From NCBI RefSeq assembly GCF_003255815.1, contig NC_037682.1, positions 10,353,121-10,417,120 on the forward strand: a stretch of 64,000 nt of DNA. The letters are read 5' to 3'. The position numbers and the translations under genes are program-made. The stretch is from Theropithecus gelada (Eukaryota; Chordata; Mammalia; Primates; Cercopithecidae). Each line of letters opens with the position of its first letter. Position 1 is the stretch's first letter. This document shows, piece after piece, positions 57,341-64,000 of this stretch. The notes under the pieces are model-generated. The model saw nothing but the letters and a program-made list of their open reading frames with translations. It made no database searches and was not told where the DNA came from.

Positions 57341-59330
57341 TTAACAAGTCCCCCGACTGTTTGTGTTCAGGGCTGGGTCCGCCTTTGTGGAAGCGTCTCC
57401 CATCCCCAGCCTGTCACATGAGGTGGGGACCTTGGGCTTTGAAACATCACTGGGCTGCCGGAGGGAGAGCTCAGGAGTTGACAGAGTGTATCCAGGTTAT
57501 TTGGGACTCACAGGTCAAATCGGCTCCAGTCTGGCTGTCCCTATCAACCAAAGATCCCTCAAGGCCCCAGAGGGAAACAAGTCCATTTTGCAGTTTTTCC
57601 TAGCTCCGCATAGGGCTACTTTCAAACTCATGAACTCAGACCTGCTAGGCGAATGAGTGAACAGAACTTGGACCTGAACATTCACAACCTCCCAGGCCCT
57701 CAGGTCCCCCAGCTCCAAACACACCTCCACTGTGCTCCACTTGGACGTGCCTCCCTGAGTCCCCACAAGGCTCACTCCCATCAAGTCCCTGCTTAGGTGT
57801 CACCTTAGGGGTCTCTGGTGGTCTATACCCTCCTGCTCATCACATGTCCTAGGATGTGGGCTTCAGTAGAGCAAGGCATATCCGCCACCAGCTGTGCGCA
57901 CAACAGTGGCCTTTCCAGTGAATACACTGGGGATCGGAGCACAGAGGGTGGGCAAGCCTGGGGGCGGCAGAGTCCTGCTGATGGGGGAGGCTGCCTAAAC
58001 GGCGTCACCCAGATGAGGAAGGGGGAGGCCTGCTGGGGATTCCCAGGGGAAAAGCAAGCTGATGAAACTAGCAGCAGGAAGTCCAGCCAGCTGCTAGTCT
58101 CAGAGCCTTCCTAGCCCAAAAAGCAGCACTCTTGGAGCAAATGAGGAAGTTTTACTCCTGCCCCAGAGGCCTCCCCAGTCCAGGAAGACAGCTTTAGAAA
58201 ACGCAGCTTTTTGCAACCATGGAAAAGTGTAATTAAAGCTTAGAACCCTAAATTCTCAGGTGAGAGACGTGCATTGTAACCATCACCCAGGCCGGGGGCG
58301 GTGACTCACGCTTGTAATCCCAGCACTTTGGGAGGTCAAGGTGGGCAGATCACAAGGTCAGGAGATTGAGACCATCCTGGCTAACATGGTGAAACCCTGT
58401 CTCTACTAAACATAAAAAAAAAAAAAATTAGCCGGGTGTGGTGGCGGATGCCTGTAGTCCCAGCTACTCAGGAGGTTGAGACAGGAGAATGGCGTGAACC
58501 GGGGAGGCGGAGCTTGCAGTGAGCCGAGATCGTGCCACTGCACTCCAGCCTGGGTGACAGAGCGAGACTCCCTCTCAAAAAAAAAAAAGAAAAAGAAAAA
58601 ACAAACAAACAAAAACCCATCACCCAGTGGGGTGCGGTGGCTCATGCCTGTAATCCCAGCACTTTGGGAAGTTGAGGCAGGCGGATCGCTTGAGGTCAAG
58701 AGTTCGAGACTAGCCTGGCCAATATGGCAAAACAGCTGTCTCCACTAAAATACAATTATTAGCTGGGTGTGGTAGCGGGCTCCTGCAATTCCAGCTACTG
58801 GGGAGGCTGAGGTAGAAGAATCGCTTGAACCCAGGAGGTGGAGGTTGCAGTGAGCTGAGATCGCACCACTACACTCCGGCCTGAGACTCCGTCTCAAACA
58901 ACAAAACAAAAACAATCCATGACCCAACTCCTAAATCTAACAGCAACTGACAGTATAGCTGCCCTTCCCCCACAGAGGTCACACTGAAATTCTGTTCTCT
59001 GGATCTAGCCAGTTTCTAACTTTGGGACTATAATGTGGAGAACTAACAGCACCGGGGACACCCCAAAGCTTATCTGAACCTCTCATTAGTACCACTTGGG
59101 GTGGGGAAGCCTCCAGATGTCCTTCCAGCCGCTGAGCAACAGCGCCACCTAGCAACCCTCTCAGCAAAGCCATGGAGCTGTGCCAAGCCACCTGACTCCT
59201 CCTAAGCCCACCCCAAAGAGAAGAGCGAGATCAGGTTCCAGGAGCAGCCCCTGCAAGACAAACTCTTGGTTAAAAAAACAAAACAAAACAAAAAAAACAC
59301 TCAAGGCCAAAGCAACATATAACCACGCCC
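57340..59330. other. Intergenic interval FERMT3-STIP1
   Basis: Unique sequence plus two sense Alus at about 58291-58612 and 58629-58914, the first flanked by ccatcacccag at 58280 and 58618. No gene recognised. The STIP1 3' end falls at the right border. Confidence 0.7.
58280..58914 (+). mobile_element. Two sense Alus upstream of FERMT3
   Basis: Full-length sense copies in series. ccatcacccag before the first is repeated after its A-tail, so the first is an independent insertion; the second ends in an aacaaaacaaaaac tail. Confidence 0.92.
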
Positions 59331-59341
59331 AACTGGCTTGT

Positions 59342-59347
59342 TTTATT
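59342..59347 (-). promoter_or_regulatory. STIP1: STIP1 polyadenylation signal
   Basis: TTTATT on the + strand is AATAAA on the minus strand, 385 bases after the STIP1 stop; cleavage inferred near 59320-59330. Confidence 0.8.
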
Positions 59348-59731
59348 GGAGAAGGGGACGCGGAATAAACAACGTGAGACAGCTGGGACCTGAGGCTGGA
59401 AGAACCCCCTCCCCTCCCCATACATGCCCACTGCCCCAAATAAAAAATAACCAACTATGGGAGAGCAGCCGAGACAGCAACTGGGGGCAGGGGAAGGAGA
59501 TACGGAACTCGAGGGCAGCGGTGGAGAGACCATGCGTGTGCTGGGAGGGCCCAGAGGCAGCGGTGGCACAAACAGCGCAGGTACGAGTCTCTGTGTCTTC
59601 CCCGGGGTTATGTATAAATATAGAGAGATGAGGCCTTCTCTCCCCTGCTCTCCCTTCCGCTCCGTGCTGCTCGCCGCGGTCCCAGCTCCTCTTTCCACAT
59701 GAGGGCGAAGGGAAGGGGGATGAACAAGTCA

Positions 59732-60972
59732 TCACCGAATTGCAATCAGACCCACATCCATCAGCTTCTGGATCTTCTGTGCTATTACAGGATTCTTTAA
59801 GTGTCTACAGAGGAAGAGGCAGTTATTTGAAATGAGACAACCTTTAAAATCTTACTTCCGCTCAGAGAAAGCCCCAATTCAACCCCCTCTACAGAAGGCC
59901 CCGGCAGGGAGGGGTCCTGGCGAGGCCTGGGGCGCAGAGCTGCGGAGGCCTGCTCCACTTCGCAGAACTTGCCAGTCCTACTCCAAGCCCACGACACAGT
60001 TTCCAGCTAAGACCTTTCTCCCAGCTAAATGGGCCTTTCCAAATGACTGCATGACAAACAAGGAAGGCCCTTCCAGCTCTCCACCCACTACCAATCTCCT
60101 CAAGTTTAGGAAGAATGACAGAATTCCTCTTCCTCCCATACCGAGCACACCCCTCCCAGCTGTGTGCACTCATCTGCCTGCTTTTGTTCTCCATTTCCAG
60201 CAAGGCCACCTCTTTGACTCTACGTACTCGCTGAGTGCCTGGGGGTCCTTCTGCATCTGTTCCAGGATAAGGCGCATGGCTGGGTCACTCATGATCTGCT
60301 GCACCTCGGGGTCGGCCATGGCTCGTCGCTTCACATCTTCGGGGCTGTCATGCCGGTTGTACTGCGCCATCATACAGCGTTGGTAGCCGTCTGCCGCCTC
60401 CTGCAGTCCAGAAGAGACAAAGGGGAAGAGTGTTGGCACCACCCAGCTCACTACTTCAGCAGGTCCAAGATAACAGAGGTAACTGACAAGCGAAGACAGA
60501 GCAAGTAAGAGAGAAACAGAGAAATGGAGGTGACAGGGAAGAAATCAGGGACTGAACGTGGAAAAGACCCAACAGAGAAAGAGGCAGGGGAAGCCCTGGA
60601 GCCCCAGAAGCAGCCCCACCTTACAGCTGGAGTCCAGGTCTAGCGCCTTCTGGTACACATCCATGGCTTTGGTGTAGTCCTTCATCGCTTCCAGGGCAGC
60701 AGCTTTCCGTGTATAACCCTTGACTACAGACAGGAGAGGTGGTGCGTTATCCAAACGCAGCGCCCAAGGCTGCTCCTTGCACCTCTTCACCTGCACATCA
60801 ACACTGTTCACACCTGCTGATGCTGGATCCTAAATGCTACAGGTCCCAAGGACACACAGGTAGACAAAGGGCTTGCCCTTTCCTTCTCTAATCTTTTGGC
60901 TAGAGACAGGGGACAGGCAGCAGAAAGGTACTTACTGAAGGTCGGCTCCAGCTGGATACATTCCTCACAGTC
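59732..60972 (-). CDS. STIP1: STIP1 (HOP), Hsp70-Hsp90 organising protein, last four exons
   Basis: Co-chaperone that bridges Hsp70 and Hsp90 and passes client proteins between them; mainly cytosolic. Exons: 60936-60972, 60620-60723, 60228-60400 and 59732-59804 (stop TGA). They give the last 128 residues (about 416-543 of human, from memory) and start with DCEECIQLEPTF. The first part completes TPR2B (KGYTRKAAALEAMKDYTKAM, YQKALDLDSSCKEAADGYQR). The C-terminal DP2 domain follows, with DPEVQQIMSDPAMRLILEQM, KDPQALSEHLKNP and end GLIAIR. Junctions are GT-AG and phase-consistent. The upstream exons (TPR1, DP1, TPR2A) lie beyond 64000. Confidence 0.98.
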
Positions 60973-61300
60973 CTAGAATGAAGCAGCAGAAAGAAATTAG
61001 GCTCATTCCCTTGGACAAGCTCACTACAGGCAGCTCAAGCATGTGAACTTCCAACTAACACCTCATCCAGCACCACACAGAGGTGATGACACCAGAAAAG
61101 ACAACTCCAGATGATGGATCATCCCACAAAAGACAAACTGCCCGGACTCTGCAAGAGGCTGATGCTATGAAAAACACATAGTGGGGGACAATTCCAGTTT
61201 GAGAAACTGAAGAGTACATGACAGCTAGACCAAATGCATGGGCCTTGGTACTGAGAGCTTTGGAATCCAAAACCACTGCTGATTAAAAAACAAAACAACG

Positions 61301-61915
61301 CTGGGCGCGGTGGCTCACGCCTGTAATCCCAGCACTTTGGGAGGCTGAGGTGGGTGGATCACCTGAGGTCAGGAGTTTGAGACCAGCCTGGCCAACATGG
61401 TGAAACTCCGTCTCTACTTTAAAAAAAAAAAAAAAAAAGCCAGGTGCAGTGGCTCATGCCTGTAATCCCAGCACTTTGGGAGGCCGAGGCAGGTGGATCA
61501 TCTGAGGTCAGGAGTTCAAGACCAGCCTGACCAACATGGAGAAACCCCTTCTCTACTAAAAATACAAAATTAGCTGGGCGTGGTGGCACATGCCTATAAT
61601 CCCAGCTACTAGGGAGGCTGAGGCAGAAGAATTGCTTGAACCTGGGAGGCAGAGGCTACGGTGAGCTGAGATCGTGCCATTGCACTCCAGCCTGGGCAAC
61701 AAGAGTGAAACTCCGTCTCAAAAAAAAAAAAAAAAAAAAAAATTGCTGTGCTGGTGGCTGCACCTGTAATAATCCCAGCTACTTGGGAGGCTGAGGCAGG
61801 AGAATCGCTTGAACGTGGGAGGCGGAGGTTGCAGTCAGCCAAGATCATGCCATTGCACTCCAGCCTGGGCAACAAGAAAGAAACTCTGTCTCAAAATAAA
61901 ATAAAATAAAATAAA
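61301..61915 (+). mobile_element. Nested/serial sense Alus, STIP1 intron
   Basis: Left-arm sense Alu 61301-61437, full-length sense Alu 61438-61742, right-arm fragment 61745-61915 with an (AAAAT)n tail. The outer two look like halves of one Alu split by the middle one. Confidence 0.85.
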
Positions 61916-62804
61916 TTTTAAAACCCCGAGTTTTAAAACATATTTTTGGAGAAGTAGGCAAGTCTGAGTATAGATGGACAGACGGCAGATGGCATCAGGC
62001 CTTGGTCTGGTGAGGCTGCGTGAGCTGACAGTGCTGCACTGGACAGGGAGTCTTTTCAGGCAATGCGTGCACAAGACTTGGATGTCTCATTCTAAGTGCC
62101 AAATGTATACAATTTCCTTTTGCAAACAGTTCAGCAAAAAAGGTGAGCATTTAATTGTCAGATAAAGGTTGAAGATACACCAGATATTCACTATGTATTC
62201 TTCTCTTTGAAACATCTTCAAAGTAGGAAATCATGAGGAAGAGAACATTATGCAGTACACTGAGCTCACCTGGGCTTAATTCCAACCCTTCCACCAAGAA
62301 GCTGGGACAGCAGCAGAAACCCCATTCATTCTTTCTCCACACTCTCATGATTGGGAAAGCACTGCCCACCTCTGAGGTGACTGACAACCTGCTATTCTTT
62401 GCCTCACAAATCAATATGCTTTTGACATGACTCTTGTACAATCCTACTAGTAGAAATGGTGTCTCTAGGCCGAGACACAGACCCAGAAGACAGTGGCACA
62501 AAATATAAAAACCTACACAAACCCAGGTATGGCTGTTTCTAGACGGGTCACACTTTGTCACCTTCCCACAATATGGTCCAGGTTTGTCAGCTAGAGAACA
62601 GTCAAAAAAAAAACTGCTGAAAGAGGCAGGGTGGCTGATATTCAAGAGAATGATGGGAACTCCATTCACAGTGTCAAACAATCATATTTGACCAAACTTG
62701 ATATGACTGAGAACAGGAGACCTACCTAGCTGAGCAAAACAGAAAAGCAAGGAAGGATGGCACAGCCGCTGAGACACATGGCGGCTCCTCAAAAATTAAA
62801 CGTA

Positions 62805-63606
62805 GGCCGCGCGCAGTGGCTCATGCCTGTAATCCCAGCACTTTGGGAGTCCAAGGCAGGAGGATTGCTTGAGCCCAGGAGTTTGAGAGCAGCCTGGGAA
62901 AACATGGTGAAACACTGTCTCTATAAAAAAAATACAAAAGTTGGCCGTGCGTGGTGGCTCACGTCTGTAATCCCAGCACTTTGGGAGGCCAAGGAGGGTG
63001 GATCACGAGGTCAGGAGATCAAGACCATCCTGGCTAACATGGTGAAACTCCATCTCTACTAAAAAATAGTGAGCCGAGATTGCGCCACTGCGCTCCAGCC
63101 TGGGTGACAGAGCGAGACTCCCTCTCAAAAAAAATTAGCAGGGTACAGTGGTGCACACTTGTAGTCCCAGCTACTCAGGAGGCTGAGGTGGGAGGATGGC
63201 TTAAGCTGGGGAAGCAGAGGTTGCAGTGAGCTGAGATCGTGCCACTGCACTCCAGCCACCCTGGGCGACAGAGCCAGACCTTGTCTTAAAAAAAAGGGGG
63301 GGGGGGGCCCAGGCACAGTGGTTCACGCTTGTAATCCTAGCACTTTGGGAGGCTGAGGCAAGTGGATCACCTGAGGTCAGGAATTCAAGGCCAGCCTGGC
63401 CAACACGGTGAAACCTCGTCTCCATTAAAATACAAAAAATTAGCCGGGCATGATGGCGGGTGCCTGTAATCCCAGCTACTTGGCAAGATGAGATGGGAGA
63501 ATTGCTTGAACCCGGGAGATGGTGGCAGTGAGCCGAGATCGTGCCACGGCACTCCAGCCTGGGCAGCTGAGCGAGACTCTGTCTCAAACAAACAAACAAA
63601 CAAAGT
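62805..63606 (+). mobile_element. Series of sense Alus, STIP1 intron
   Basis: Left arm 62805-62942; internally deleted sense Alu 62943-63135 (aaaaaatagtgagccgag joins the left arm to the right-arm end); right-arm fragment 63136-63293; G-run of about 11; full-length sense Alu 63307-63606 with an (AAAC)n tail. The first and third may be one Alu split by the second. Confidence 0.85.
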
Positions 63607-63796
63607 AAACATAGACACCACAAGGCCCAGCAATTCCACTTCTTAAAAATGGTTAAAAAGGCAAAAACAAAGAAAAAAGAGGAAGGATACAAGGGTGAAA
63701 GGACCCGCCTTCCAATGTACTGCCAACCAGTAATAACTCCATGGGCCAGGACCAGTTAGATACAGGTCCCATATTTTACACACACACACACCACTA

Positions 63797-63930
63797 TAAA
63801 TCTAGGCAACACAGCAAGACCCCAACTCTACAAAAAAAATTAAAAATGAAGCAGGATGTGGTGGTATGTGCCTGTGGTCCTAGATCCTCAGGAGGCCGAG
63901 GCAGGACAGAGTGAGACACTGTCTCAAACA
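63797..63930 (+). mobile_element. Partial old sense Alu
   Basis: Diverged sense Alu fragment (ctaggcaacacagcaagacc, then gtggtatgtgcctgtggtcc), AluJ- or FLAM-like. Confidence 0.75.
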
Positions 63931-64000
63931 TCATTATCAACCCAATGTTGATGAAAACACAGAGAGAAAACCCACTCCTCACATGCAGGCTTACAGTAAT

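Larger units (their letters stand above)
60973..64000 (-). other. STIP1 intron (partial), Alu-rich
   Basis: Intron upstream of the fourth-last STIP1 exon. The exon ending in the ALK residues before DCEEC is not found up to the right edge. Unique sequence lies at 60973-61300, 61916-62800 and 63610-63780; a (CA)n run is at 63778-63791. Confidence 0.8.

Noticed and set aside
61055..62681. Frames in the STIP1 intron as an extra exon or gene
   Set aside because: None matches STIP1 TPR sequence or shows paired splice sites in phase.

Overview
The window is nuclear DNA from an Old World monkey (macaque/baboon-like catarrhine). About fifty Alu copies are present, several with the cercopithecoid-type AluY consensus (for example the antisense copies near 800-1087, 3957-4261 and 44118-44439), and every gene is close to its human orthologue. 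By memory of the human map, it matches 11q13.1 in reverse orientation.

Nine protein-coding genes are packed into 64 kb. I joined their exons by reading frame, GT-AG junctions and codon phase. Left to right: PLCB3 (-, N-terminal 577 codons; the rest lies off the left edge), PPP1R14B (+, complete, 147 aa), FKBP2 (-, 142 aa), VEGFB (-, 207- and 188-aa isoforms), DNAJC4 (-, 243/244 aa), NUDT22 (-, 303 aa), TRPT1 (+, 253 aa), FERMT3 (-, 663 aa) and STIP1 (-, last 128 residues; the rest lies off the right edge).

Layout: PLCB3 and PPP1R14B are divergent, about 5 kb apart. PPP1R14B and FKBP2 converge. FKBP2, VEGFB, DNAJC4 and NUDT22 run in tandem with very short spacers. NUDT22 and TRPT1 share a bidirectional CpG promoter. 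TRPT1 and FERMT3 converge almost tail to tail. FERMT3 and STIP1 are in tandem. CpG islands mark the promoters near 10.5, 15.3, 21.0, 27.0, 31.2 and 35.2 kb. One further CpG island, near 14.5 kb, has no gene assigned. Most Alus lie in FERMT3 intron 6 (42.2-52.1 kb), FERMT3 intron 13, PLCB3 introns and the STIP1 intron. Three assembly gaps occur: one over the VEGFB promoter/5'UTR and two inside Alus.

The gene products are functionally unrelated (phospholipase C signalling, PP1 inhibition, ER prolyl isomerase, growth factor, J-protein, Nudix hydrolase, tRNA 2'-phosphotransferase, kindlin-3, Hsp70/Hsp90 co-chaperone). The window is a compact housekeeping-rich cluster, not a pathway. I found no undescribed system. 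The most interesting signals are a cluster of AGGTCA direct repeats in PLCB3 introns, a duplicated splice donor in VEGFB, the dual-frame VEGFB exon 6, unusually compact gene ends, and an unassigned CpG island.
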